Positions 1-13,100 of a stretch of DNA of 64,000 nt are shown one piece after another. The translations under genes and the position numbers were made by a program. The notes beneath the pieces were generated by a model. That model ran no database searches and was not told the origin of the DNA. It saw only the letters and a program-made list of their open reading frames with translations. Each line of letters begins with the position of its first letter. Position 1 is the first letter of the stretch. Location of the stretch: positions 2,234,001 to 2,298,000 of the forward strand of contig NC_087062.1 in assembly GCF_963678635.1 (NCBI RefSeq). The letters run 5' to 3'. The DNA is from Symsagittifera roscoffensis. Its lineage: Eukaryota; Xenacoelomorpha; Acoela; Convolutidae.

Positions 1-1192
1 ACTTTGAAGATCCGAAAAAAATCTATCATTTGGTCGGGTTTCAACTAAGCGGCAGGTTTAAACAAAATGGTGAAAAAATGGCTTGATATTTTTACTGATT
101 ACACTCAAATTTAAATAATCGGATCCTGTATTAATCGTCAATGAAAGCTAGCCAAATTAGCAGGAGTGTTACTGAACACAGAGTCGAAGCCGGGCGAAAC
201 AAATTTTGTTTCGCGAGTTTTTTAATCAGCAGCAAATAAGTAAGTGAATAATATTCAAGAAACATCGTTAATCTCGCTTCCATTAATTGGCTGTACTTAA
301 TTAAGTTGCTCATAAGACAAGATGAGCGCTTTTTGTAGAACGCACCATGATGCAAAATTCCAAAAACCAGTTCTTTTTGGAAAAGAAATATAAACATAAA
401 TGCTCATTTGTTTAAGAGCCAAAAAGAAATCAGCGTTAAAAAAGTTTCAAACTATTTGAACTTAAAAAACGGAAATTAAATTTGAAAATGATAAATTTTC
501 CCAAACAATTTTCTGAAAAGTTCAGAATCTAGAAACTAATTTTTAAGTTGGTTCTAAAAGTGCTCAGAAAATGCTTGAACAAAAATACAATCAAAAAATG
601 ATACTGCTATTTAATTTCAAACCAGTAAATCTATGAGAAATCATAGAAAACTAACAAGTTATTTAGGAAAAATTGCGCAAATCAACTGGATATGACAGTT
701 CAAAACAAAAAATTTTTCCAAAATTTCTGACCAAATTAGAAACTGTTGAACTGATGTTTTTTCCCGGATTTAATAGCATTTTGGATACATTTTATCTTGG
801 ATACATCAAATAAAACGGCTACTTTCTCACTCGATTAATATTAGAAAGCAATTAAAAACAAAAATACAATCAGCTGTTCACGAACTCAGTAACCTCACCA
901 GAAAGACAATGATCATGGGCGGTTTTAGGGGGAGCGGAACTCGTATAAACATTTCTTGCACGAGTTCAGTCATTATTATGTTATACCAACGAACAAATAG
1001 GAAAAAACTTTGGGAAAATAAGCCGACAGAATTAAGGCCGAACGACCACCAGTGTAGAAAATCACTCTACAAGAACTCTTAATTTGCTCGAAACTATTTA
1101 TGTTACCAATACACTGGCCAAGATCTTACTTCATTAGTGGATACTGAACAGCTGATTTTGATTACCCTCTGAGCATATTGGGAACAAAGTTA
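1..1192. other. no gene recognised; left flank
   Basis: AT-rich sequence in which I see no exon on either strand. The C-terminal EF-hand exons of the minus-strand troponin C-like gene should lie in this direction. I looked for a reverse-complement EF-hand IV loop and found none, so they are probably left of the window. The short open frame at 131-397 has no recognisable motif. Confidence 0.4.
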
Positions 1193-1250
1193 TATACGGG
1201 GGAAAAAGTCTAGTATCCGGTTGCAATGTCCTTACTTATCTCGAGGGTAA
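1193..1250 (-). repeat. fragment of composite repeat (module I)
   Basis: The stretch from the ACGGGGGAAAAAGTCTAGTA motif to the GGGTAA end closely matches 43603-43656 and 56098-56148. In those copies the module lies beside a tRNA-like block. Here only this module is present, so it is a fragment of the family described at 43190-43660. Confidence 0.55.
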
Positions 1251-1421
1251 TCATAGTAATGTATAAAGTTAGTATTGGGAACATTCTGCGCTTCTTCGTT
1301 CACTCATACCCACTGTATAACATACGGTAGAGCTCAAGGTGTGTTGCGTGGGGGAGGGGGTAGTAGGTATAGACTTGTGCAGTGTATTTTGTGTACTGAC
1401 TGAGTTTTGAGTGCGTCGGGC

Positions 1422-1433
1422 GGGGGGGGGGGG
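1422..1433. repeat. G12 homopolymer
   Basis: Twelve consecutive G, preceded by GGGC. It lies about 90 bp downstream (in gene sense) of the last visible exon of the troponin C-like gene. It is one of at least eight G or C runs of 10 or more in this AT-rich window and could form a G-quadruplex on the plus strand. Confidence 0.9.
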
Positions 1434-1521
1434 ACGATGTGATGGCAGTCCCTCCTGTAGCTCCTAAAGTGGCATGTTTACTTGATTGAATGAAGACTGT
1501 CTTCAGTGTACTGCACTATAC

Positions 1522-4500
1522 CTGAGTTCTCCGGGGGTGACGAAGTGGTCGTTGTCGCGGTCGAAGCACTCGAACATTCTCTCCACCTCCTCTTCCTCCG
1601 TCTGGTCCCCCATGTGGGCCACCATCATCTCCAGGAACTCCTCGAAATCAATACTCCCACTCCCTACACATAACACAACACACCACAAATAGAGCAGACA
1701 TGATGTGCAATGTATACTTAATAGGCGGATGATGACAAACAGCCAAATCTTGAGGCAAAAATTACATCAGAATAACTTCAATTGCACCAGAATTACATAA
1801 CAACAGTGCGAAGATCTGTTTTTATGTTGTATAACAACTTTAATTTTCAGCTTGTTGGAATGGTAATCTTATTTTAGGCTGGTTGGCCCTTCGGCTTGAT
1901 GGCTTACCAAATAGGTTGTAACCTTTTCTAAAAGCTACCACCCAGTTTATAAGCTAAACATTCACCAAGAACGCATTGAATTGCAAGAAAAGAACATCAG
2001 ACTGAAGCCAGAAAATGACCAAGTTACATATAGCAGTATGAAGTTGGGATCACTAAACAGTTAAGTTATGTCATCTCATACTCTTCGAAGGAGCCAATGA
2101 AGCTATTTTGTTTTCATTTTAAACATAACTATATTTTAACATATAAAGTTTTTCTCGCCACTTCAACTGCTACTGAGAAGTTTGAAAACGGACCGTTTGG
2201 TTAATGACGTTCTCTCACACTTGAGACTGAGATAAAAATTGTATAAAACATGGTAGTTTTTATTGTAAGCCTGATAACTGTTCTTTATGGCTTTTAACTC
2301 TGAGTTTTAACAAACATCTTTGTAAACAAAATTGTTTATCATGGTTCAAAAACTTCCTCAAACTAAGTTTCTGCGCGTTGTAAGAAATGCAAATTTCATC
2401 CAGAACTGAGTAAGAGCAGATTCCACGTTTAGTCTACCGGGATGGGACGTGCATTTTAATACTTGTATGACTGATCCTTGTTTTCTAAATTTTCGGATTA
2501 TTGATTTTTCATGTTTACAGGTTAATTGTATTTAAGTGGACTCCTATAACTTTTGGATGAACTTTTACTGGAACATGGGTGTAAGTTTTTTGCGGCGTAA
2601 TTATTTTCTGTTCAATTTGTCTTTAGAGATATTTCCAGATGGAAGGAAGTATGATTCATTCGTTTTCCCAATATTGTTCTATATGCACTCGCGTTGAAAA
2701 TTTTAGATTTTCTAAGCTGAAAAAAGGCTCGAGTTGCCAGCAAAAATTGGGCAGCTTCGGGTGTGTTTCACTTATTTATTTTTTATTTTCCACGGAAAAT
2801 CAGCTACCACAAATAATCATCGGACAGGGTTGAGTGATATATCATATTAAATCCCTTTCAGTCGTGATTCGAACGAAATTAAAAATTTTTAAAAAGTTTT
2901 TACAGTGTCTAGAAAAACCGGTTTGAAATTTTTGATTTGGTCTAATTGCAATAGATTATTTAAGCTTAATTTAAGCCGTGAAAACTTAGTTTTACTGCGG
3001 AAAAAGTAGTTTTTGCAGTTTTTTAGCGTAATTTTGGGAATCAAAAACTTGAAAATTCAAAAAATTCCCGCAAAAAATATTGAAAATTTTTTTTTAATTT
3101 TTCTTTTTTTATCGTTTTTTAGTCGTTTTTCTTCAAAAACTGTTTTCTAATAACCCATTTTTACTATGACTCTCAAATATGCCTAAGTTCTATTTTTTTC
3201 TTCAGATTTTTTGTCACAACATGCAGAAAAAAAACGACACCATGTTGAGAAAACATTTTTGTATTTTCTTAAGAGTGTGGTCGGAACATTCTCTGCTACT
3301 TGTTTCTAATTAATCTTTGATTAGGTACCTCATTAATAGTTTGTGGGATCTTTTTTATTGGCATGGGCAACTTTGGTATATGGGACATTTTGGCTTGTTA
3401 TCTTTTTTCATGGAAGATTTTGATAGGTGTTTTTTGTTCTAGGTAAGATAAGTAAATTGAACTACTAATCTATCAAATGGATACTTTTTGTCGTACAATT
3501 TTTTATGAATTTAAAATTTCAGAATGACTTTTCTCGACACAAGGGGCTCTCAGGGCCGTTTTCTCTATTGAAAGATGTATACTTATTGCTATGAAGAATG
3601 TCACTGATTTTTTTAATGAATGCGTGAATATTACCAAGAGTAAAACCAATGGAGAATAACATACAAATGTGCGTGTCTTCTCCAAGATTGTAACTATCCA
3701 CGTTTTGTAGTATTTTCAAGTTGAAATTTTTATTGTGACAAAAAATTGTAGCTTTTTCAATCTATTGCAGAGTTTTTGCAAATAACGCGAAATAAGAAAA
3801 AAAAGTTTGGCAGGCATTTTCCTAATTCCATTTTTTAATTCGAATAGTCGTGTTTTTCATGCAGTGTTTTCTTTGGAATGTTATACACGTGACATGTGCT
3901 CATGTGAAAACACGTGATCATTTCAAGAGTGTCAGTTTACCGTCGTCATCGACATTGTTGATGAGTTCTTCGATCTCCTGTCGGGACATCTCCTTGCCCA
4001 TGGTTATCATGATGTGGCTCAACTCGTCCGCATCTATGCTCCCACTGCCGTCTGTGTCGAAGGTGTCGAAGGCCGCCTTGAACTCCGCTATCTGGTCCGC
4101 CGTCAGTGCCGCCACTAGCTATCAACACACAACACACACATTTTAAGTTTTTTTCCACCCAAACCCCACATTTCAAGTTTTATTTTTCTAGTTAGTGTTT
4201 TTACAACCCCACGTTTCAAAGTTTCCATTTTGTTAGTAATTTCCCAAGTTTTTTTGGTGGGGAACGAAAAGACCACAGCATGAACAACGAGCTGTTTCAA
4301 TTTCATCACTGGCAAAAAAAATGAGTTCAAAATTAATAAAACACAAATTCTTAGTGCTGTTTTGTATTTGGATGGCGGCCGAGTATTTTCTCAATTGAAA
4401 AAAAATTTCTCGTTTTTTTCACATTTTGCGAAGATCAAATATCTGCTCTCAGTACAATGCCAAAAAAATAAAAATGTAGCAAAATTGATATCAGGGTTTT

Positions 4501-5378
4501 TCCAGGCTGCCAGAATTTTATTTTCTTTACAATTACGAATCTTATATGAAGTCTGAGACGCGTTTCAAACGAAGTAACCGGCGGTGTACAAACTCACCTC
4601 AGAAACCATGTTGATCGCCACACGCTTTTCTCTAATTTTCAGCAAACTGAATTCAGAAAATTAATTTTTCGATAACTTTTAAATAATTTAATACTTGAAC
4701 AGAATAAATTATTTACTACTTCAATACTCTAATTTTTATCTGGATATTTGGAATATATCTAGACTGTAGTAAGTTATTTGCCTGTCAGCTAGTAATTCGT
4801 AGGTAAGTTTGACGGAACCGCTTAACAAATTAATTGGCTGAAAAAGGCTTGGCTTATTATGTCTGGTATGTTTGTTATACCATTCGCGTGCTGTGATTTG
4901 ACCACAATCGACAATTGTTTAACAAAACGACAATAAACAAAGAAGTGAGCTGTCGATTATAGGTAATAAGAATGATCAAAAAACTCAAACAGACTAGCCA
5001 TTTGTCAGATAGGTGCCACCCGTCAAGCGTTTCACTCGTCATACATTGAGTTTAATTTTGAATATCTCTAATGAAAGTTTGCTCATTTTTGAGTTCAATC
5101 CTTTTTTGAACTTTTTTAAAGCTGAAACGCACTAAACAAAAACCATCCTTATTATCTAGTTTCAGTCAGTGTTCCTTCAAAAACGTGCGAAAATTGTGAA
5201 TATATACATTTTTTTGACATTTAGAACATGGTGCAGCAAATATATTTAGCAGACTAAAAGTATAAATCAAATTGTTATTTTTTCAGACGTTAGGCTTCTA
5301 GAATCTGTCGGCCAAGTGGCTTTTGAAAGAGTGTGTACAAACCTCCTTGATCTTTTCAGGCGAGTTTTTCGGAGCCAT
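1522..5378 (-). CDS. troponin C-like EF-hand protein, 5' part of gene
   Basis: Calcium-binding protein of the troponin C/calmodulin superfamily. In muscle, troponin C is the calcium sensor of the thin filament. Exons read by eye: first exon 5343-5378 (MAPKNSPEKIKE) or alternatively 4598-4609 (MVSE), then 3941-4118 and 1522-1663. Exon 3941-4118 carries EF-hand I with the full loop DTDGSGSIDADE. EF-hand II is split by a phase-1 intron: DDDG at the end of that exon joins SGSIDFEE of the next, restoring a canonical 12-residue loop, which supports the junction. Exon 1522-1663 then runs MMVAHMGDQTEEEE into EF-hand III, whose loop DRDNDHFVTPGE has His where Gly is usual at position 6. It ends in phase 2 at CTCAG|GTATAG. 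The rest of EF-hand III and EF-hand IV are not in view. The domain layout fits a vertebrate/tunicate-style troponin C, but another calmodulin-like protein is possible. Confidence 0.8.
3886..3916. promoter_or_regulatory. cluster of four E-boxes in troponin C-like intron
   Basis: CACGTG (3886-3891), CATGTG (3893-3898), CATGTG (3901-3906) and CACGTG (3911-3916) lie within 31 bp, starting about 25 bp into the intron after the EF-hand I exon. E-boxes (CANNTG) bind bHLH factors, including myogenic ones. Seen: the motifs. Inferred: an intronic muscle enhancer. Confidence 0.35.
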
Positions 5379-8169
5379 TTTTCACCAATGTGAGAAGCCC
5401 AAGTTGAGTTGTTTATTGTCTGATGAGAGCTCTCACTGTTCTAGATTGCCGCAAGTATTTTGATGGCACACTGCTGCGTCTGTCTTCTGATTATTCAATA
5501 TCTGTTCAATTTTTCTTGTTTTTGCATTTGAAAATCAGCTTAAAGTCTATCTTTTGAAAAACTTAATAGCTAATAGATGCTGTGATGCAGATTATATCAC
5601 ATAGTTACTTTAAGAGTACCAGAGTCATGTTAAACCACTTTTTAAGCAGCCATTTGTGTTGTACATTTTGCATCAAATGAAGCAAAAACACATCTCAATC
5701 ACGAATTAAATGAAGTCTGTTCAATGTGGCATAAAAATGTAGTTTTTGTTTGCTTCATAAACCATAACATGCGCAGAGATTTTTGACCGGTGGATAGAAT
5801 CGGTTTTTTGAAAAATGTAGACGTTTTTTTTTAAAAATCAGCCATACTAAAACCTTTGAGGTCTGCCGAAATCAGAATGACCATAATCTCTGCTTAGATA
5901 GTTTTGCGCTTTTCAAAAAATCTATCCAAAAAGAAGAAGAAACGTGAATGAAAAAACATATTCGATGTACTTTGAACAACAGGGACAAGGCCTTGCAAAA
6001 ATAATTATCAAATTCAAGTGACAACAATTGCAACCATATCAAAGAAATCTGCGCAGGGTGGTAGGCGAGTAGGTTATAGGAGGCAATTTTCAAAAAACTT
6101 TGAGACTTGTCACCTTTTTACGTGGACCAAATTAATTCTTGGAAAAGTTTGAGGGTTTTAGATGTTTTTTTCTGAGTTAAAAATCTGTTCTGCTACAGCT
6201 GTCGCATTGGCTGAAATTAAGTCTCATTTTATGCAATTTTGTTAAGCCTTGTTGGTGGAGATCAGCTGGTTAGTTTGCTGGTTTTGTAACCTTCAGCTTT
6301 TGTAGCTATTTTTTCCTGCTAACGTTAATTATAATTAATGACTTAGATTTTTTTCCAAAAAGGTTTATTTTTGACTTGAAATAACTATAAAAAGAAACAC
6401 AATCTCTTTTTTTGAAATGTCGATTGAAAAATTAATTGTCCTAGCTAATTAAAAGTAAACTAAACTCGCTTCACGAAGGCTCTTCCTGTGTATTCTTACG
6501 ATTGAGTTTTTTGATATTCAGAATCTCCGATTGTTCCAAACTTATGAGTTGTAAATTGTCCAATTATCTAAATGTTTCAAACATTTCGGACTAATCAGGC
6601 CATGATCTTTCAATTCAGTATTTTTGCTCAACCTTGTAAAGCAACTCCGTACACCAGAAAATTGATTCTCGTGAGGGGGAAGAAACAAAACACAAAAAGC
6701 TTTGGAAATATACTACAAGACTGGAACCAAAACTAACCTGTCACTGGAACCGAAACAAGTGAATTAAACCGGCTTTAAAATTTGGTTCTCAAAAAATGAA
6801 AAATTTTCTTTCTGAAAAAATGAAAAAATTTGATGAAAAAACCTCGGTGAACGTTGTGAAAAATCTCAAAATTCACGTTTTTTGCCGTTGATACCGAACA
6901 TAGATGACATGCAAAACAATCTGTTGAGTGTGATGAATTGGTACTTCGAAATTGTTAATGTTGCTAATTTTGCTTATAAAAAACCAATCATTCTCAATCA
7001 AAACTCACACAATTTCACTGACCTGAGTAAAGATCCGAACAACTCAGAACACTGGACTGCCACTAATTGAAACAAACGAGTCAATGCGACAATTGGCAAA
7101 ACTGGAAAAAACAATACCTCACAATGGAAGGCAAAAGAATTCGACAGGAAACCTGTAGTTAAACCTAATCTTTTGTCAAAAAAGCAAAAGTTTCTCCGTG
7201 ACCACAACTAGAGTTCATTTTAACGCTAAATTTCTATGAGGTGATAATTTCCTATACACTTCTAAAAACTTCAGACGTCATTCACGATGTTTTTCCAAAT
7301 GGATTTTTTGCTGACGATAAAGTAAGTATAATTATGTAATTTCACTAGTAAACTCAGAACACAACCAACCATTCTTTATAAATGTTTCACTTCTTTTTAG
7401 ATCTCATCAGACCATCATCGAAAACAAACAAAAAAATAAAAAAAATTGAAAACTTCTTTCTTAAAAATTCGAAATTCATATTAACAAATTGCAGTAAAAC
7501 TCAAAAAGAAATAAAATTTTTCACAAATAGCAAAAAATTAAAAATAGATCCCCAATGAAATAAATTTCTTTTTACCAAGCAGTATATTTAGAAACTAAAA
7601 ACCTCCCAAAAAAAGCTGGAAATTTATTTTTCAACGTAATAAATTCATAAAAATTGCAGATAAATTCATACAAGTAATAACCTTTTGACAAGATGCTTTT
7701 TAAAATAAAATATGAATAATTTACTCGCCCATAAATTCTTTCCACAGTCGCTCAGCTCGCCCACGAAGAATTGTTTAAATAATGAATTTTAAGGTTTAAC
7801 TTTCACTGATAACAACTCTAACCAGGTTTCACACGTTTCAAACTTTCCTTTAACCCGGTTGGAAGGAAATATATAGTAAACTACAAAAACCAACGCAGCT
7901 TACTAACATCACAAGACCACAAACTTATAGCATGACTAAGAAAAAAAAGCGAGCGGTACTCAAACCAAATTAAAACTGGATAAATTATTCTTTTGAAGAT
8001 CACTCTCAAGTCTAACCACAATCGAATAAAACACAAAAAAGTCGAAAGTCAAAACCAAATCAAAAGATTCAAATTTTGAGAAAAGGACACAATCAAAACA
8101 AAAAAGAGAAAAAACAGTAAGAAAACGAAACAAAAGGTTGAACACAAAAAGAGACCCTGCACAAAGAGA
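5379..8169. other. intergenic DNA between divergent troponin C-like and receptor genes
   Basis: I recognise no exon here. The troponin C-like promoter should lie just right of 5378 (upstream on the minus strand), but I see no clear TATA box. The DNA is AT-rich, with A/T homopolymers around 6780-6860 and 7380-7640. The short open frames carry no domain signature. Confidence 0.4.
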
Positions 8170-8275
8170 CTTCAAGATTATACCCACTCCTGGCCTCACC
8201 AACCAGAGGGACGTCCTGAGCATGCTCTATAGTCGGCCTAAACCACCGAGCTACATCACGCTTTGAGGCTCACAC
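8170..8275 (-). repeat. tRNA-derived SINE head, probable
   Basis: On the minus strand the block GATGTAGCTCGGTGGTTTAG contains a good RNA polymerase III A box (TAGCTCGGTGG). About 40 bases on, TGGTTGGTGAGGCC resembles a decayed B box. It does not fold into a convincing tRNA, so a SINE head is more likely than a tRNA gene. It directly abuts the truncated edge of the duplicated receptor exon at 8298. Confidence 0.4.
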
Positions 8276-8297
8276 TCTATTTTTGCCAAGAGTTGCC

Positions 8298-8656
8298 CCA
8301 GATGTGATCTTCTACAACGCAGTGGAGATTAAGTACAGTTCCTACTCGCAACAGCTGATCATATATGACGGAACAGTGGTTGCTCACACTGCTACTATGA
8401 CCATCACTCTTACCTGTCAAATGAGAGTGAAGTACTTCCCATTCGACACTCAGGTAAACAAGTATTCTTGCTTCAGGAGAAAAGACGCATTATAAAATAT
8501 TCTAATGCTACAACTAATTCAAGTTGAAAGAATAAAAGTAAGTTAAAACAATGAATTAATGAATCAATAAAATATTAGTTAAAAAATGAGCATTATCTTT
8601 CCGAAGGAGTGAACATAAAGTGAAAGTCATGATAAGACATGTCAGTAATTAATTCA
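8298..8656 (+). pseudogene. truncated duplicate of receptor exon 3 plus intron start
   Basis: This is about 95% identical by eye to 13850-14213, which holds most of exon 3 of the Cys-loop receptor and about 200 bp of the following intron. The copy begins at codon PDV, so it lacks the 5' part of the exon (GLQIFTVAADTVWT) and the true acceptor. It keeps the donor CTCAG|GTAAAC and half of the Cys-loop. It lies 5' of the receptor's first exon, so the normal transcript cannot use it. Coding differences are two amino acid changes (Asp to Asn, Glu to Val) and one silent change. The intronic half has many more differences. Confidence 0.85.
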
Positions 8657-8785
8657 ATACGACTAATTTAAAACCTGTTCTAAACTAAAATTTATAATTG
8701 TTTATAAATATAATTCACTAATTCTATAAATAATTCTTAACTAACCAATCATATTCGATAGCTAACATTTACACTTATTTATAAG

Positions 8786-9040
8786 TGCTGAAACTACTTG
8801 TAGTTTCAGCAGCAGAGCACTTTGAATAAAACTTAGAATACAGTTGTTCTCCTTCTGGAAACTAACTCGCATAAGTCAGTATACACTAGATCTACTGAGA
8901 CTAGGATATATAAGAGTAAGATTAAGATCGGTATTAGACTAAGTAGTTGCACAAATCTATCCGGCCGAAAACAAGATAAGCGTGACAAGCAGACGGTGTA
9001 CCTTATCTGAAATTACTCTATGAGTACAGGCAATAACACA
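8786..9040. repeat. dispersed repeat, copy A (partner 10712-10975)
   Basis: About 250 bp clearly similar to 10712-10975. Both start with a short hairpin (here CTGAAACTAC-TT-GTAGTTTCAG, 8788-8809). They then share blocks such as ACTAGATCTA, GAGACTAGGA and GCAGACGGTGTACCTTAT. No coding capacity is visible. It may be a SINE or MITE; the class is unresolved. Confidence 0.65.
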
Positions 9041-9159
9041 TAACTCATGATTAATAATGATAATTCATCATTGCTTTCAAAAATTGGCACTTGGCAACTG
9101 TCGTTTTTCAGATTAAATCATAATACCCTATTTAAGGACATCCAATTTTGGCTAAACGG

Positions 9160-9363
9160 CACTGATTTTTTTTCTTCAAAACACGCTTTTGGCGCCACTA
9201 TATACTAATCTTGAAGGGGGAGCGAGCGCCGAAAAAACGCAATTTTAGGGCATAACTGTCCAAAACGTGCCTAAAACGCCTTTTTGGCCTTTTTTTTTCA
9301 AAATTTTGCATTATTTTGAAAGTCCGCCCTCCCCCTTACGAGAAAGTCTTAGATCAGTCACTG
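9160..9363. repeat. decayed hAT-type MITE relative
   Basis: This shares the interior of the MITE at 12208-12581: the 'ggcgccact/aacatatac' block, the 'gtgcctaaaa.gccttttt' block, and an end resembling TCCGCCCTCCCCC followed by CTTAGATCAGTCACTG. The left terminal repeat is not recognisable. Confidence 0.45.
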
Positions 9364-9816
9364 ATGAAAACAACTAGATCAAACTTCTATCGAGCATAAT
9401 ATTATGGTTCAAATTCAAATTCACTTCTTTGTTCGGATTGTAAATAATGTTCCTTAATATAGATCAAATTTTTATTTCTTAGTTTGGCTTCATCAAATTT
9501 TTTTTATAGTAAAATTTATTTCATAAATTATTCTATACTTTGAAAAAATTTAACTGCTTGACAAGAATTAAATTTCAAAAACTCATTCGCGTATCAAACA
9601 ATGTTAAACGCTTCTTATAGTTTCCATATTTTTCTTTAAATATCGACCTGATTTATCTTTTATTTTTCGGCTTTTCTCAAAAAAAGTCTTAGAAGCAGAA
9701 ATGTCTGCATTTATCTGATTTCGTTTTTCAAACTTAAGCGGGTGTTTTGCTTATACACCGCCAGTCTATTAACAGAATAATAAATTCTCCTTCACACTGA
9801 TTTTAATGGAGTGGGC

Positions 9817-9830
9817 GGGGGGGGGGGGGG
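9817..9830. repeat. G14 homopolymer
   Basis: Fourteen consecutive G, preceded by GTGGGC, 287 bp upstream of the receptor start codon. Confidence 0.9.
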
Positions 9831-10117
9831 TTGTATAATGAGGTAGACCCTTAAAAACATCAAAGTTTTCGGTTTAATCAGAATAATCAAACCAGTTTTA
9901 AAGAAACAATAATAACTTTGTAAGTTTCAGGGAAGCAGAGATTTCACAAATTCATCATGTACGCTACACAAAATTGTGCGAATCGCCTGCTTGTTTTGTC
10001 GAAAATGCAGTTTTCAGTGCCAATCAAATTCTAAAAAATATCAATTTTAAACCACAATTTTTTTGCTTACTTTGATTGCAAAGTATATTCAGAATTAAAT
10101 CTACTACTTTATCTAAA

Positions 10118-13100
10118 ATGACTATAACTATTTTCCGCTTAGTGTTACTTGTACCATTTTGGTTCGTTCACATTGAAAGCTTTTCATCCATCGCTGAAGA
10201 AAGAGAATTCATAGACTCGCTGCTAAGCAACGCAACAAAGCACAGCCCCCATTCGAATATGGTGAACAATACTGTCTACTTCTACGTGGACGTGTACCAG
10301 GTGCGGGTCTTTTTTGTAATACTGCTTAAATTTATCAGAACTTCAAATGAGCACTTCGCTTCTATTTGCAATTATATTTCGAATATGTATTTCGCTCCAA
10401 ATACTTTCAACCAATCAGATTCAATAATTGCAATTCAGTTTCCGAAATAAGAGAAGATAAGTTTGGGACGTATAACAGGTGTTGGACATTGATGAGAAAG
10501 CGGGCACTGTGAGTCTGAATGTGTGGATGTATGTCGCCTACCATCTGCCTCATCTGGCATGGGATCCAGCAACAATCGGAGGTTACATTTTGGAACCAGT
10601 TCAAAAAAATTATTAATTATATACTTTGATATCTATCATATTTAGAACATCTATCACATCTATATATTTAGAACTTACCAATCATGATTATTACTAAAAC
10701 TTACGATAAATTGTAATGCTGAAACTATTCACAGTTTCAGCCAGAGAAAATATAACACAGATTGAAATCAGTTGCTTTCTTCTCGCCTCTAACCTCGCAA
10801 GAATACCAGTATAAACTAGATCTATTGAGACTAGGAAATCTAAGACTAAGATTAGGGTTGATATTAGACTAAGAAGTTGCCCGAATCTATCCGACCGAAA
10901 ATAATATAGCGTGACGAACAGACGGTGTACCTTATGCGAAATTAGTATGAGAAGGCCTACCCGGACATAAACACAATTTCTTTTGAATCAGTTTTGTATC
11001 GAAAAGATAGTGAATGTTATCATAACAAAATGTACATGATAGATCTTTTGCAGAATATTTTGTAGCTTAAGTTTTTGTGGTCAGAATAAACTTTTAGCTT
11101 AAGGAGGGTATGTCTAAAATGTCAGCTTCATTGCTGAATTTAACTAATTGTAGCTACTGCTAGTCGCAGAAAAACTATTTGTAAGTCTTAGCAGGCCTGT
11201 CGAATGATAGTCCATTTGTATTATCTCACGACGTTCCAGGCTTGTTATGTGAAGTGTTTTTTTTGTTACTCGTGGCCTTTTTTGGTCAGGATGGGGTAGA
11301 TGTGAAGCTAGAGGTCAAGTGTGTTACAAAAAACATGAATTGAATGACGAGGATTATGTTTTGATCAAAAGCAAACTGTTGCCATTCACTGACGTTATTT
11401 AAAAACGATTTAATTTCGCTGAATAACATTCTTAATAACGAGCTGCCGATAAATTTTCTTGATTTTTGGACAATCGACAAGGACCCTGATTCAAATCGAA
11501 TGGGAAACAAGCCGTTTTTGAGAACGCCAGAGATAAAACGGAGCAATTTTTGTGAAAATTTCTTTTACCGTGCCGCAGAAATGTCAAACATTCTCGCGAG
11601 ATCGAACAGTTTGCAAAAACCTGTAATCTTTAGAAAGAATTTGAACCTGTTATTGGTTGACAAACTACAAACATTTAAGTACTCGATTTATCCAGAGTCA
11701 AGGTTTTTAAGTTTTTTTTACTAACTTTGTTATCAATGACTAAGAGCAACTAATTCCCGCCTTGCGGGCTTAATTCAATCTTATTGTTATTATTATCATT
11801 ATTATGATTATTAATATGGTTATTATGATTATTACAATTTTCAAAATGAGTTTTTTCACCTTTATTAACCAACCCGCATTTTTTCAACGTCTTCTGTCGT
11901 CTCAATTGTCTCCGATTGCTTTGTCCGAAGGGAAAATATAAACTTTAATGATAATAGATTTTCATTTTGAAATACATTTATTTCCAATTTTTAAGAAATC
12001 GTCTTTTCGAAATCATCTTTCCCAGACTCAACGAGCTCCTAAAACTGCTGGCTCCTAAAGCTTTTTGATTAGTGACTCGTCTAAGTTTTATCGGATAATT
12101 ACCATGCTATTTTTATGATGAATAAAAAAGGCGCTCCATTTTGCTCTGTGCCAATTTTATTCTGAACAATCTTCTGGGAGATTGTTTCATACATGAATAC
12201 TTGAAGTCAGGGGCGGATTTAGGGGGGGCGGACCCCCCCCCCTCAGAGATTCGACCACCTGCCGACCCAAAAGGTCCCCCTTTGTACTGTTTTGGAATAT
12301 CCATTTTTAGAGACGGACCTTGAAAATTTTCTCAAGACACCTTCGGCGCCAACATATACCAATTTTGAGCAAGGACCAATTTTGAGCAAATTTTCCAAAA
12401 AAGTGCCTAAAAATGCCTTTTTGCGCTGTTTTTTTTCAAAATTTTGCCTGCGGCGCAGAAAATGTGGCCAAAACAGAGACTAAACTGTGCCTAGGGAGAG
12501 CTCGAAAAATCAGTTTGGTTGACCTATAAAAGGGTTTTTGAAAATCCGCCTCCCCTCGAGAAAATCCTAGATCCACCCCTTCTTAAAGTGCTTTCTTCAA
12601 CTATCTCTTCTGCATTTTGGAAGAGCTTACTTTAAAAGGAAAAAGCTACTACCAATACCAAACAAATTCTTTAATTCTGACGAGAAATAAGCAACTTCTA
12701 ATCTAGGTTTTGGCGGAATTTTTTTTTTTGAAATGTTTGAATAAAGCAGGCATGTTCTTAGAAGTTTAAAAGTTTCATTTTATTTCTAATCAGGAATTAG
12801 CTAAATCTAGGCTTTTTCTAGCTATGAGAAAGTTTTCTGATGGGGTTCGATCACCCGACCTATCTATAGAGGTCTAAAGATTGAAACAACAGTCAAACAA
12901 ATGAACTTTAAAAGGTTTCGAACTTCTTCAAAAACCAAAAGATGGCAAGGATAGTCGGTTGCTATGCAACTAGCACAGAAGTTCCTGACTTAATTGATTT
13001 GAAAATCTTCTATTGCAGTTTTTTTGTTTTCTATTTTTACTGTTACTTTTTCTAGAATATGCGAGTTAGGAAACTAAAGCAAAAAAGAACTCTAGTTCAG

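Noticed and set aside
8283-8495. A second, independent receptor gene
   Set aside because: Only one truncated exon is present, without acceptor or neighbouring exons; explained by the duplicated segment.
12841-12865. tRNA T-arm (GGTTCGATC)
   Set aside because: The flanking bases do not pair as a T-stem and no A box is seen; the motif is part of the foldback arm.
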